DNA of 64,000 bases, from NCBI GenBank assembly GCA_021014325.1, contig CM037464.1, forward strand, positions 6,541,127-6,605,126, read 5' to 3'. The first letter of the stretch is position 1; each line of letters starts with the position of its first letter. A program made the translations under genes and the position numbers. This document shows, in pieces, positions 23,649-35,080 of the stretch. This DNA comes from Plazaster borealis (lineage: Eukaryota; Echinodermata; Asteroidea; Forcipulatida; Labidiasteridae). The notes beneath the pieces are model-generated. The model had not been told where the DNA came from. It saw nothing but the letters and a program-made list of their open reading frames with translations, and did no database searches.

Positions 23649-24085
23649 CACTCTTAAAATTCCCGGATCAGAATTGCCTTAGCTCCGGATCCCGTGGGCC
23701 TGACCCATTTCTTGGTCAGTATGACCCAGAATCTTTGTCAACATGACCCGGAACTGGGCAATTCGGACGCAAAGATCCAGTTAAAATCCCATTGTTTTAA
23801 ACCAGTTTCCGAGTCAGCCTGACCCAGAAAAGGTTAAAGCCCCATGTGACCCAGAATCAGGGTCAATTCTGACCGGGCCCAATTTAATAAAGCTGTTTAG
23901 CACAAAATTTTGCTGAGCAAAATTCTTTGCTAAGCAAGAAATGAGTGGGGTACCAGTCACATCATTGGTAACTATATGATATTTTGACTGGTAACCTATT
24001 TTTCCTTAGCAAAAGTTTTCTGTGCTTAGCTAGTTTTTTGTGCTTACATGCTTTATGAAATTTGGCCCGGGAGTTTCTAGAGTGT
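23649..24085. mobile_element. GGGTCA-rich inverted-repeat element split by a 'GCTAAGCA' insertion
   Basis: The outer element starts CACTCTTAAAATTCCCGG, runs through many TGACCC/GGGTCA words, and is interrupted at about 23875. Its lost end (CGGGAGTTTCTAGAGTG) resumes at about 24068. The ends are inverted relative to each other, as in the copy at 22246-22498. No ORF is present, so it is a non-autonomous element. Confidence 0.7.
23875..24068. mobile_element. 'GCTAAGCA' MITE-like element nested in another element
   Basis: Left end GGGCCCAATTTAATAAAGCT and right end GCTTTATGAAATTTGGCCC form an inverted pair, with GCTAAGCA-type words inside and no coding capacity. It sits inside the end of a GGGTCA-rich element, so it is the younger of the two. 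Confidence 0.7.
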
Positions 24086-24099
24086 AAACCAGTACCAAT

Positions 24100-24275
24100 C
24101 CTTCAGAGAAATATTTTAATAGAGCTGATTAAAGTACAACAAGTAGCTAAGCAAACAAAAGGTAACCAGCCAAAATACCATGCCACACGTACCATCTGTG
24201 ATTGGTATCCTGCTCATTTTTTGCTAAGCAGAAAATTGATCAGTAATATTTAGGCAGCTCTATGACATTGAGCCC
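24100..24275. mobile_element. Second, partial 'GCTAAGCA' element
   Basis: It contains AGCTAAGCAAACAAAAGGTA, GGTAACCAGCCAAAATACCA, TTTTTGCTAAGCAG and the end AGCTCTATGACATTGAGCCC. It lies just past the nested pair at 23.65-24.09 kb. Confidence 0.6.
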
Positions 24276-26201
24276 AGACGCAAGCGTCAGATCGGAATGA
24301 ATTAATTAGAAACAATTACTCCGTGCATGCGACTGGGCAGCAGGCCAATATAACATTTTATCCCCACAGCTGTTTTTATTAATTAAAAGGACGGATTAAT
24401 TCACATCCGAAGATGTTTTGATTTTATTCAAGATGATAATGAAATCTTTTAAGAACAGAGAGCCAGCGACGAAGATGTTTCCCCCCTCTTTAAATTTCAC
24501 AGCGAAGATGCTCTCTCGCGGGTTCAATGACCAACACTGATGAGCAATCCGAACTCGACCTTCGGAGAGCCACAGCGTGTGTCAGCAAAAGATAACCAAG
24601 GAAGTGGAAACGCGAAGAAAATGTCAACTTTATTGATCCAAGCCAGTAAAGGTTTCTGTCCTCACACACACACAGAGGAAAATATAAAAGACAAGAAATG
24701 CAGAGTGCAAGTTGATCCGATAACAACACATTGACTTATGTCAACACTACGATATGCAGTGCAAATAAACCACTGGTTATTAATATTATCCCATTTTGGA
24801 TGAAATTTCTTCTTCTCTTTTTGTCTTACTTCAAGGTAGAATTTCCTGTGAGATGACTTCGTCAGATAATTGAGATGCTTGCATCTTTATAGACGTTGCA
24901 TTTTGCATATAAACTGTCCATCTGAAAAGAGAAATCGTAATGCACAATGACTATTGTTGACTGGTTTAATAAAACGAGAAGTCATGTTAAATCGAGATTC
25001 AGTGACACTCTATCTATAATACGATGAACGCAGACGGGCTTCGGTGAAATTTTGTCTTGCAGATCAGCTAATAGTTAGAAAATGTAACTCTTGACATCAC
25101 CATGATCACAGTCATGTTTAAAGGTATCGTACACGTTTGGTAATGACTCAAAACAAATATTAGCATAAAAACTTACTTGGTAACAAACAACGGAGAGCTG
25201 TTGATAGTATAAAACATTGTAGGAAACGACTCCCTCTGAAGTAAGGTAGTTTTTGAGAAAGGGGTAATTTCTCACTAAAATAATAACAACTTCTTGCAAG
25301 AAGTTTTTATTCCTATCTGAAAGCACACAAATTTCTACAACAAGGGTGTTTTTTCCTTCATCATTTTCTTGCAACTTCGATGACCAATTTAGCCCAAATT
25401 TTCACAGGCTTGTTATTTTATGCATATGTTGGGATACACCAATTGAGAACACTGGTCTTTGACAATTTCCAAACGTGTTCAGTGCCTTTAACAAAGAGCC
25501 ATCTAGCCTGGACTTTCTGCATGTACAGTTTGTACACAGCTCATGGAAGAAAACATGTACATTTTATGTAGATTGTAGGAAAAAACAAAAAATGGAAAAT
25601 AAAAGTTATCCATAGTAAAATTCTAAAGACTGGAGTGCTTTGTGTACAAAGTATATGGAAAGATGTTAGGTACAGGGACAAAGGAAAGAACTATAGAAGT
25701 CTCCACAGGGATGCATTTTTGATAATGTGTGAAGATAAAATATGTAACAGTTATGGAAATTTTACGATCTCTATCCAATTGCAGAAAGTGGACACATCAC
25801 GAAAACTTCTGCTGTTATTTCTACAGCATTTGAATCTGTGTTGACCTTACGATACAAGATGTAAAACACCCTGTAGCATTATTGTAGCATTCATCCATGG
25901 TATCATCTCGACGTCAGGAAATTACACTGGAAGGCTCAATGTCTTTTTGTTTTGAAGATCGAAGGTGACGTGATCTTTAGCGTGGCATTTGGTACCTAAG
26001 CGATGACATGGCACAGTGCCAGTGTTTGAAACCTCGTTCCCAGGCTTTCGGGTCTCTTACATTATCGTAGCTTTTCAACACTCATAATGGGGGCGGGGGC
26101 AACCACGACCTAGGGTAGCAGCAGTTAGGTCACTCATCACTTACAGGTATATGTTGACAGGCATTATTGATATCGCATTCAGGGGTTTCCCCTTGTGTGT
26201 T
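24276..26201. other. Mostly unremarkable, interrupted by one TTAA element
   Basis: Outside the element at 25118-25491 there are no recognisable exons. Short frames at 24540-24734 and 25635-25844 lack domains. Confidence 0.5.
25118..25491. mobile_element. TTAA-bounded MITE-like element, family 1
   Basis: Ends TTAAAGGTATCGTACACGTT and AAACGTGTTCAGTGCCTTTAA with the central palindrome at 25289-25306. It is very similar to the copies at 7.34 and 46.48 kb, so this family has probably moved fairly recently. Confidence 0.72.
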
Positions 26202-26508
26202 TTTTCACTCGCTGGTCAGACTAGTGAAACATACGTTTGAGTAGTCTGTGTTTTCGCTTGCTGGTCGGACTAGTGAAACATACGTTTCGTTTGAGTAGTC
26301 TGTGTTTCCACTTGCTGGTCGGACTAGTGAAACATACGTTTGAGTAGCCTGTGTTTTCACTCGCTGGTCGGACTAGTGAAACATTACGTTTCGTTTGAGT
26401 AGTCTGTGTTTTCACTTGCTGGTCAGACTAGTGGAAACATACGTTTGAATAGTCTGTGTTTTCACTCGCTGGTTGGACTAGTGAAACATACGTTTGAGAT
26501 AGTCCGCA
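26202..26508. repeat. About 50-bp minisatellite, six units
   Basis: Units read TTTTCACTCGCTGGTCGGAC then TAGTGAAACATACGTTTGAG and TAGTCTGTG, with 48-55-base steps. Some units have a five-base TTCGT insertion. Confidence 0.8.
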
Positions 26509-26582
26509 AGCTTGTAATATTATTTTCATTACATTTTTCTGTCTGGTAATGAAGATGTAAAGGGAAAATGATATACTTAGAT

Positions 26583-26785
26583 ATACTCTAAAAAACTACC
26601 GGGTCAGCTTGACCGGGAATTCCGGGTCCAAGGGCGCCTGACCCATTTGTTGACCCGGAAACTGGTTTTAAAAAAAAATAGGATTTGAACTCAAATTCTG
26701 CGTCAGTCTGACCCATTTTGAGGGTCATTTTGACACAGATTCTGGGTCTTACTGACCCAGAAATGGGTCAATTCTGACCCCTAGT
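26583..26785. mobile_element. GGGTCA-rich inverted-repeat element
   Basis: Left end TACTCTAAAAAACTACCGGG, interior TGACCCATTTGTTGACCCGG and CTGACCCAGAAATGGGTCAA. The right end fades at GACCCCTAGTGG. It is somewhat deleted compared with the copy at 22.2 kb. Confidence 0.6.
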
Positions 26786-26799
26786 GGAAGGCAGAGAAG

Positions 26800-27075
26800 T
26801 TCAACCTGAATGCACAACCAACATTTATATAAAAATAAACTTGCGTTTGTTTTCGATTACGCAATTTCATATACCTGATCAACAAAAGAAATTGCCTAGC
26901 TCTTTATTGATCAGAATCTACCTTACCACTTACCAGCCGAAATGCCATTTTAGTTTACAATGTTTCGACTGGTACCCTGCTCAAGTTTGTGCATGGCGAA
27001 GAAATTAAAATATTCCTCAGCGAAATTTGCTTCCGCAAAAAAAGAAAAAGAAAAATCTTCTATAAGCAGCCTAGA
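26800..27075. mobile_element. Diverged 'GCTAAGCA'-type element
   Basis: It has CCACTTACCAGCCGAAATGC and TTTCGACTGGTACCCTGCTC as in the other copies, and a terminal TATAAGCAGCCTAG. It is heavily diverged and directly follows a GGGTCA-rich element. Confidence 0.4.
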
Positions 27076-27096
27076 CGACGAAATTGTGGCACAACT

Positions 27097-27436
27097 TTAA
27101 AGGGTCTGCATACGTTTGGTAATGACTCTGAAAATAAATGGCAATAAAAACTTACTTGGTAAGAAGTACAGAAGTTTTGGATAGTATAATGCATTTTGAG
27201 AAACATTTCACTTCGAAGTACTGCGGTTATGGAAAAAAAATATCACTTTTTATCTCCAAAAATTGAATCTGAGAAGCGTTACTGCAGTAACCGCTCCAGA
27301 TTTTCGGCAATATTTCAAAAACGCTACCACCTTTTGAAATGAAATTTTCACAGGTTGGTTTTATGGTATATATCTACAACTGTATAGGATTGAAACAAAC
27401 TGTGGGTTCCAATTATCAAACGTATAATCCCTTTAA
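27097..27436. mobile_element. TTAA-bounded MITE-like element, family 2
   Basis: Starts TTAAAGGGTCTGCATACGTT and ends AAACGTATAATCCCTTTAA. The interior has GAGAAGCGTTACTGCAGTAA and AAAACGCTACCACCTTTTGA, matching the copies at 21.15 and 46.86 kb in opposite orientation to the former. Confidence 0.65.
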
Positions 27437-28217
27437 TAACAGCGAAGAAGTCAGAAAATGACTTTTTTGGATATTCTTTCATTCTATGTTGGATGTGTGC
27501 CCGGTGCTCTGTGTTTCCTTCCGTATTTGATTCAAACGAGTCGATCAAATTAAAGCAACACCCCATGTCAATCTTTTTTTAAAGGCGATTATTTCCCAAC
27601 ATGATTGATTCTTTGCACTGATTTTGCCCGGCATTTGTTTTCCCCTTCACATTATTCACGGGTGTTTCAATTGAGTCTTATACTTATAGAAGCAGGAAAA
27701 CAAATCACCTGTTTGTTTTACTCTGAACATTCTGATTTCCCTGCAGATTGTCATACGAGTTACAAAGGCTTATATTATATAGAATAAAATAAAAATAACA
27801 GCTCACACCGTTTTGAAGAGTAATGCCATCTCTACGTCAAATGCCATAATGCCTGAATGGGTACTTATTAAGGCGTTACTATGGTGAACACCCTAGGGTC
27901 CCGGATGTTGACCTTTTCGTTAGGTTAGAACACCATCGACTAGCAGGAGTATTATAACCATTGTATGTACAGAGAGAAGATATAGTCCTATATTCTTACA
28001 GACTGAGATGGATGATGCTATTTTCATAATGTCTCATCGGTTTTATGTCCCTCTTTCAGGGAATTGCAAATTATTGTTGGGGATAATCCAGTCTAAAGAT
28101 CACAAGGAGCAGCCATGTCGACCTAGAAACTCGCATTTATTGCTGGGCCGAACTCCTCAAGGTCAGTGGTATTACACATGTTTGTTTTTTTGTTATTGTT
28201 GAAATATTCATTTTAAT
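27437..28217. other. No recognisable gene
   Basis: Only short frames without domains; no repeats identified. Confidence 0.5.
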
Positions 28218-28632
28218 TTAAAGGTATAGGGTCACAGATTGGTAAGTACTCAAAAAAATGATGACCGTAAAAACTAACCTGGTGAGAAGCAGCGCTGCAG
28301 CTGTTGAGAGTATAAACTATTTTGAGAAAGGATTCCCTTCGAAGTAATATGGTTTTGATAAATTTTCACCACAAAAACATTTGATTCTGAGAAAACGATT
28401 CGTGCATGAATCATTTCTCAGATTTCTGAGGGTTGTTGTCCGTTCGCGAATGCTGCGGCCAGACTAGATGACGTTGGTACCCGCTGTCACCTCGCTAAAC
28501 GATAATGGATTCTACCGTGACATCTTTTTGCTAAAACTTTCACATGTGACTTTAATTTTATCTTTCTTTACAAATGTGCCTATAAAATTAAGCATTACTT
28601 TGACAAAAACCAACCCATGACCCTACCTTTAA
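28218..28632. mobile_element. TTAA-bounded MITE-like element, diverged
   Basis: Begins TTAAAGGTATAGGGTCACAG and ends CAACCCATGACCCTACCTTTAA, which are inverted. It shares 'TACTCAAAAA', 'AGAAGCAG' and 'TTTGAGAAA' words with family 2. A central inverted GAAAACGATTCGTGCATGAA stretch is present. Confidence 0.55.
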
Positions 28633-29194
28633 TGCAATTGTATATTTATGAGCGAAGGAATACCAAAAACTGTTTGACAATTAAGGTTTTTATCAAAAAC
28701 TGTGAACGGTTCCCATTTCTTCTTATATCAAGTAGATCTCTCCACGTAAGGGACCAACAAGGGGAAGATATCATTGAAATCGAAAAACGAAAAACGAACG
28801 TAAGACTAAAATATAAGGAACAATGAACTAGGTGATATCACAAAGTAGATTGATAATTTTTGAATAGTTTGTTGAAACTAAAAGAGGTTGTATAAAGTAG
28901 AATAGAAGTTGGATGCATGTAAAGAATTCCGGAGTTGTAGGGAGAATTTGTATGACGTCGCTGAAGGGGTTTTCGACATCCCATAAAATGTGTTAAAAGG
29001 GAAGATTTTATTTTTAAAAAGAAGGAACGACGATTAATATTTCAAGAATTTCAGTAGATTGATGCTGTTGATTGATTGTTTTGACTTTTGTAAAATGCCT
29101 GGAGAAATTGAGTGAAGGTAAGGAATTCAAAGTTAAGGACAACTTGGATGTAACTGGAGGGATTGTGGCCACACCTTACATTTTTAAAACAAAT
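28633..29194. other. No recognisable gene
   Basis: A-rich sequence without repeats or domains. Confidence 0.5.
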
Positions 29195-29414
29195 TTATGG
29201 TCAAGTTTGACCCGGAAGCTGTGTCAAACTGACCCGAAACTCTGTCAAACCCGACGCAGAGTCCAAGTCAAAATCCGCATTTCAAACCAGTTTCCGGATC
29301 CAGCCTCCGGTTCCAGCCTCCGGTTCCAGCCTCCAGTTCCAGCCTGACTCAGAAACAGGTCTGGCCCCCTGGAAACCGGGATCCGGGTCTAATCCGACCC
29401 AGGAGTTTTTAGTG
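29195..29414. mobile_element. GGGTCA-rich element with an internal 13-bp expansion
   Basis: It has TTTGACCCGGAAGCTGTGTC, CCGACGCAGAGTCC and the end CGACCCAGGAGTTTTTAGTG. At about 29293-29345 a block built on CCGGTTCCAGCCT is repeated about four times, an expansion not present in the other copies. Confidence 0.6.
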
Positions 29415-29635
29415 TGGTATCGGTTGCAAAATACACACACACACACATGTTTGTAAATCCCGTGAATCGAGGACTTCTCTTTGTTCTCCCATTGTTTGGA
29501 CTTAGTTTGGGGTTTTTTGCGACGTCCCCATTGGGTTTGTACACGAAAACGAAGCGAGGACGTCCTCGCTCTGTCATACACCCGGATCCCTTTTGTTAAA
29601 GTCCTCGGTTTGAATGGATAGACACGCTCACCCAC

Positions 29636-30681
29636 ACACTGCAACAACTGGGGTGTTAAAATTAACACCAGTGGTGTTGTCACATATATATACCGAAGAG
29701 ATTATCCAATTTAACATCATAGAGTGTGTTACGATCCAAAAATCTCCAAACTATCCGTGAATGTAAATCACTCAAAAAGCCTGAATTTTCTCAGATGCAA
29801 CAAAGAAATCAAACAAGGTGACACGGATGTAAAGAACACAGAATCAAAGTGATTTAATAATGAAACTATCGGCCACTTCAAATACCTATTGGGTTTAACA
29901 AACGTACAATGATTGAGTAAAACAAGTGTACATTAAAATAGATCGTATACAAAATAAGTAATCGCACAGGCTAATACGTCAACCGGGATGAAATACAGGC
30001 GAGGATCACGGCAACAGAAGATACAGCGAGGATCACATACACTGGCTCTAAAACGATCAACTCCAGGGGCGGTAAAACAGTTCTTTGCCGATGTGACTAT
30101 GAGCTATCACGGGGCGAACTCACTCCGAAAAATGTCCAGAAGAAGACGAAGCAACAACGGGTACACAATCTGACACCCGCCACAAAATATGGGGAAGAAG
30201 ACCCCAAAATACCGAACTGTAGATTAAGTTCGAAACTGCCCTTTCCTGATTTAAATTAAGCTCTTTAACTGCACTCGGTCAAAAGCGAACTCTACCAAAA
30301 GCTCCTCCAACGAGTTGAATCACAATCACAGAAGTCGTAGCTTCCACCAGTTTTGAGTATTTGTGTCCCGTCCTAGATTTACCCCCAGCCCGTATATAAA
30401 GGATTTGTGTCGTTTTCTAGAAAGTACTACTCTAGATCATTCTATTAGCACCGCCCACTAGGGTTAACGACCTTACACACAAAGATCGATTGACAGCGTG
30501 TGTTGAACACACGTAACTAATGTACATGTATTAGGATCTCATAACAAGTGTAAAAACAACATTAATGTAACTGTTTTTTGCAGAAATAAGTGTTTTTTAA
30601 CACCCTATGGTGTATTTTTGGGGGGTATCTATATGTATCAACACCCATGGTGTAAATTTTAACACCCCAGTTTTGCAGTGT
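29636..30681. mobile_element. DNA-transposon-like element with about 43-bp inverted ends
   Basis: The left end ACACTGCAACAACTGGGGTG, continuing to TTAACACCAGTGGTG, is the inverse of the right end, which runs AACACCCATGGTGTAAATTT to CCCAGTTTTGCAGTGT. The 1.05-kb body has no transposase reading frame, so it is non-autonomous or internally replaced. Confidence 0.6.
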
Positions 30682-30720
30682 AGCTATGTGCTGATAATTC
30701 AGAACACGGCTGTTCATCGG

Positions 30721-30812
30721 GATGGGGTGTTCACCACCACCACCCCACCCCCATACCCCCACCCCCGTACCCCCGCCCCCTCCCCCACCCCGTACCCCTT
30801 CCACCCACCAGT
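30721..30812. repeat. C-rich low-complexity tract
   Basis: Runs of three to five C separated by A/T/G (ACCCCCACCCCCGTACCCCC) directly follow an inverted-repeat element. The complementary strand could form G-quadruplexes. Confidence 0.8.
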
Positions 30813-31911
30813 AGCCTACCTGGCCGGATGAATATAAAAGAGTATGCTATAACACATCTAAGGAATTACCATAATGGAATTACTGCTTGAAATTATTCCA
30901 TGCACACTTATCAGGAATTCTCTGTGACAAATTTAACTTTTACTTAAAAATCTATCAAATTAAGCGCGCTGTACCCCATCCATGCGTAGGGGAATAATTT
31001 AAGCCGGTGCTTTGTGAGGCTTATTAGTGTGGGAGTTAATCAGGCAAGTTGATCTCGACCACCCAAGCCTCTTGAACTTCAAGCCACGCTACACTTGATA
31101 ATAAAAGGCCATTCAAAAATGTACTTTGCAGTCTGCACTTTTGGGAGTAAAAATTTATACTTCTCTCCGTCCGTATTTCATGGAGTGCCCACACGTTGTT
31201 TCTATGGAGACTATACAGGGACAGGGCTCCAGACACAATTAAAATTTATTTGTCTTTTTTTTTCTTTTTTTTTGTGACGAAGGTTTTTTTTGACACTCAT
31301 TTGCTTATAATACCTACCTTTTTGATGTCGACAGCTCGCTCGGTTGTACTTAATTACGCCCCTTGAAACAATAATATTAACATTTTTATTAATGAGAAAT
31401 TGAATTATAGTCTGTGAGAACACGCCAACCAGCTGTCCACGTATAGGCCTACCGTCCCCGGTGAGAAAATGATGAGGTGGGTTTAATGTGTACACTTGAA
31501 AATATGGATTCGAGGTTGCATCGTTATACACTAGACAGAGAGAGTTGTCGATATCCGAAATACCAGTGGAGTGTTACAAATCTGTGTCAGGAACCGGGGA
31601 AATTTTAAAGTTGAGGTTTTTCTATAGACGGTTTTGAAATTATGCAAAATCTAAATTAATGTAGGCTTAAAGGAGCGCATTGCCTTCAAATCTCTTAAAG
31701 TTTTGCTGTTTGGAATTGTTCCTTATCCTTTTCAACAGCTGTTCATGCAAGGTCAAAGGTGCATCTGGCAGGTAAATGCCGGCATCTGGCGTTATTCACG
31801 AGCCTCGAAGTGTGACGTCAGATGTTTGAGCTACACATCTGTGGTGTGACAAAGTTACCGAATTATTCAGGTTCTAGTCCGGGGTATGTTGGTGCAGTGT
31901 AGAGATACTCT
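30813..31911. other. No recognisable gene
   Basis: A T-rich run at about 31255-31275; otherwise unremarkable. Confidence 0.5.
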
Positions 31912-32275
31912 TTAAAGGAACGTTACAGAACTGGTAATTAAAATTTTCTTTATGATCACAGATTTACATAAAACTTACACGGTCTAATGATGATGATAGA
32001 AGAAAACATCCCTAGAAATATATTTGTCTAAAATGCTATATTTGATGAGAAATAAATAAAACTAATTTCCGATTGGAGTTTATCGCTCATGAGCGTTTTA
32101 TTCTTGCATTGTAAAGCACATGCAAATGTGTAATCGGTTTTTCACTATTTTCTCGTGACCCAGATGGCCGATCGATCTCGAACTTCTACAGGTTTGTCAG
32201 GTTATGTATATGGTGGATTATATAAAGTGCTTACACTGCCAGTTAGCAAAAACCAATTATGTAATGTTCCTTTAA
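31912..32275. mobile_element. TTAA-bounded MITE-like element, diverged
   Basis: Begins TTAAAGGAACGTTACAGAAC and ends TTATGTAATGTTCCTTTAA, an inverted pair. The interior carries TTTTCTCGTGACCCAGATGG. The overall plan matches the other TTAA elements. Confidence 0.55.
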
Positions 32276-32953
32276 CTTGGAATAGCGATACACCCGGTGC
32301 CTCCTACGAGGTTTTGAAATGCAATTTTCTGAACTTTGTCAGTATTTTAAATGATGATGGTATGAAGTTTGTATGAGCTTCAGATTTAAATTAATAACTG
32401 CTTGCCGGTGTTTAATGTATTTTGTCGTCACTCTTTTTTCAATTACAATTTGAAAACACAACGTTAATACAACTGTGAATCGCTCGGTATTAAGGGACCG
32501 GCGAAACCTCTAAACCAAACGCCAGTCTATTTTAATTCATGTGATTAAGGAATCCATTAATTTATATCTCAGCAGTGAGCGCTGGTTTATTGAATTAAAA
32601 GAGCGTGAAATGGGTCTATGTGTGTTAAGTAAACCCATACATGAGTGCGTTGTGTAATCTAATAAGTCAATTAAAGGGGAAAGTTTGCTGTTGGTTAATT
32701 GCACAGTAAAGGACATGTAAACCCACGCTGCATTATACATGGCAGATTGCGTTTTCAGTACTGGATCAAAACTGTTTTCTGTTTAAGCATGGAGGAAGAT
32801 GGCCGGGTCTGAATAGCACTTCCAGGGGTTACAATCGAGCAAGGTATTCTGGGAAAGAAAAACAAAATGGCGCAGCGAGATCGTACACCATTGGGAACGA
32901 GGTTGCTGGAAGCGTGACTTTGAAGTATCCAAATATATTGGATATTTTAATTA
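32276..32953. other. No recognisable gene
   Basis: No repeats or domains identified. Confidence 0.5.
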
Positions 32954-33442
32954 GTGCATTTTTACACGCGCGTACTAAGCGCCCGACGAGCGCCCTACAA
33001 GCGCTCGAATGTTTTAAACAAGCATGCATGCAAAGCAGTAACTTTTGGTAAGCCAACCAGCGTTGTTTTTCAGTGTTTCCCTACCAGGGGTTAGTGACGA
33101 GAGGGGTATCGATACGGCGCGCTGCCCATGGTAGCGAGGCTGCAGAGCTTGCTCTATGCACAGAGCAACTGGCCCCTCTCAGTTCTTTTTTGATCTTGTA
33201 CGTCTAAACTGTGCAGTTTAAGGAGACCATATAAAAACAGATTCATTTAAAATGTATTGCGTCGAAATACGTGCATTTTTACCCGCGCGTACTAAGCGCC
33301 CAACGAGCGCTCTACAAGCGCTCGAATGTATTTAACAAGCGTGTGCGCAAAGCAGTTTACTTTTGGTGAGCAAATCAGCGTTGATTTTTATTGTTTCTCT
33401 ACCGTGGGTTAGTGACGAGAGGTATCGATGGTAGCGAGGCTG
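32954..33442. repeat. Direct duplication with a 317-bp step
   Basis: GTGCATTTTTACACGCGCGT at 32954 recurs as GTGCATTTTTACCCGCGCGT at 33271. Similarity runs through AAGCGCTCGAATG, TTAGTGACGAGAGG and GGTAGCGAGGCTGC, about 180 bases. The stretch between them is only in the first copy. Confidence 0.75.
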
Positions 33443-33467
33443 CTATTATGTCTGTGATGACGCCACA

Positions 33468-33680
33468 CTGTGAAACAGCGCCCTCACTTAGGCAAAAGGA
33501 GGCAGATCATTGGACGATAGCTGAAAACGTGCGCGTGACCTCAGCGTACCAGCAGCGTTGCGCGTTATGCAAGGGGGTCTGTATTCAGTACACGCAAGTT
33601 AACATAAAGCTTAGACCCCCACAGATTAGCTATATAGGTTAATGACGGAGGTTAATCCACAAGAGGGCGCTGTTTCAGGC
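33468..33680. mobile_element. Short inverted-repeat element with GAAACAGCGCCCTC ends
   Basis: GAAACAGCGCCCTCACTTAG near 33471 is reversed by AAGAGGGCGCTGTTTCAGGC ending near 33680. The body is GC-richer than its surroundings and codes for nothing recognisable. Confidence 0.45.
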
Positions 33681-34384
33681 AATATTGTAAAGGCTATCAG
33701 GTAGATTAAAAAACCACGATCACAGACTTGGAACCAAGTCTAAGGCCTACGTGGTGATCATGCCTCACAGCTGCAGCCAAAAGCCGCCAATTCAAACGCG
33801 GCTTATCATTGTCACGATCCATGGTGAGCTTGGACCCGCACTGGCTGCTCTTAATGTACTCTATTTTATCCTAATCCCCACTCCATGAATTGGGTTCGCG
33901 GCTATTTACACTACTATCTATTATTCACTTGTTTCATGCAGGGCTGTACTTCATAAATCTTCCATGCATTTCGAGTACAAGTGTGAGTCCTTTTAGTCCA
34001 TGAGCACAAGCACAAGATATTTTACAATGTGAGTGCATGTCAAGTACAAGTGTATATGATTTTTCAGTGATTACGAGGTTGACTACATTTTTAAGAGTGA
34101 AAATTGTACAAGTATAGAAAAGTACCCGAGAAAAGACTAGAGCTGCACTTTTCGGATTTGAAAGCTAGAGATGTAATTCAAAATCTGTTGCGCTACCTGC
34201 TGCTAAGTTACAGGGTTCGCACGAGCCTCTCGTCTCAGGGCAAGCTCGTTGGTGTCTAGACTGGTCCCTGTCTTAATCCGCAAGAATAAAGACAGGTACT
34301 GGTTTTACAGACCCTATAATTTCATTGGATACAAGGATTTCATTGGATAAACGTCAGATGTTCGGGCTAGGTGGTGTCTTGCGG
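33681..34384. other. No recognisable gene; short hairpin
   Basis: AGACTTGGAACCAAGTCT (33724-33741) is a perfect 8-bp stem. The following GGTGATCATGCCTCACAGCT has a repeat-like look, but no second copy was seen. Confidence 0.4.
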
Positions 34385-34480
34385 TGAAGACAAAATATCT
34401 GAATGCGGGGGTCGTGGGGGTTCGAATCCCACTCAAATAGCTTGTGAGTTGCCAGCATGAAGTATTGCTACACAGTGCTT
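34385..34480 (+). mobile_element. tRNA-derived SINE-like fragment
   Basis: A clear B-box GGTTCGAATCC (34419-34429) is preceded by GCTAGGTGGTGTCTTGCGG as a weak A-box. The body is short and diverged. Confidence 0.45.
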
Positions 34481-34626
34481 ATCACACATCGTTGTAAAAG
34501 TGAAACTAAACCTATAGGGGGCTCAAAGCAGCAGGAAATGGAGACACCCGCGTAGAGAAGCTGATTGGGATTGTGATTTTGCTTAAAATTATTATTAAAT
34601 GAATTGGGCCTGAACTAAGAACAATT

Positions 34627-34698
34627 GACAAGAGCGGGATTTGAACCAACGACCTCGGGTTTAACGTGTCGGTGCTGTACCAACTGAGCTATCTAGCC
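34627..34698 (-). pseudogene. tRNA-like sequence (Asn-GTT-like), SINE or tRNA pseudogene
   Basis: Read in reverse it begins GGCTAGATAGCTCAGTTGGT (good A-box and D-arm) and has GGTTCAAATCC (B-box) at the right distance in 72 bases. The anticodon loop reads ACGTTAA, with C where position 33 should be U. The anticodon and acceptor stems do not pair well, so it is probably a SINE head or pseudogene. Confidence 0.6.
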
Positions 34699-34869
34699 AT
34701 ATGTTGTCGGTCTCCCTTGTGGTTTATAACTTGATATTTATTAATACATGTTTCTGGTAAATAAACCATGGATGCCTTATAAGTGAACTTATTCACTTTA
34801 ACTCACAAGCATGAGGAAACCCTTAAACAAGACTGCTTAGCTATGTGTACCAGAAACACCAGGGTTTAA

Positions 34870-35080
34870 CCCCTACTCTTCCAACATGGGTGTTCTGGGT
34901 TCTTTTACGTGCACTTCCAGTCCTAGCACGGTTGTCCCATCCGAAATAACAAAGCAACTATCGTACAGTGTCTTGCTGAAGGCCTCAAGTGCCAAGACCA
35001 GGACTCGAACCCACACTCTGCTGATCAGAAATACCATATTTTGAGTCCAGTGAAACCGCTGCCACGACACGCCACCAAGA
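34870..35080 (-). mobile_element. tRNA-Leu-like SINE with the GTTCTTTTACGTGC body
   Basis: Reverse reading gives GTGGCAGCGGTTTCA (A-box, 35051-35064) and GGGTTCGAGTCCT (B-box, 35000-35012), then a body containing the reverse of GGGTTCTTTTACGTGCACTT. That body phrase recurs at 41.66 kb and a related TTTACGTCCCATCCGAAGGA at 19.3 kb. Confidence 0.55.

Noticed and set aside
26221..26415. Reverse frame of repeated Ser/Thr/Lys peptides
   Set aside because: It is a translation of the 50-bp minisatellite.
29282..29683. 133-codon reverse frame
   Set aside because: It spans a GGGTCA-rich element and part of a dispersed repeat, with no domain.
34627..34698. Functional tRNA-Asn
   Set aside because: Position 33 is not U and the anticodon and acceptor stems are mispaired.
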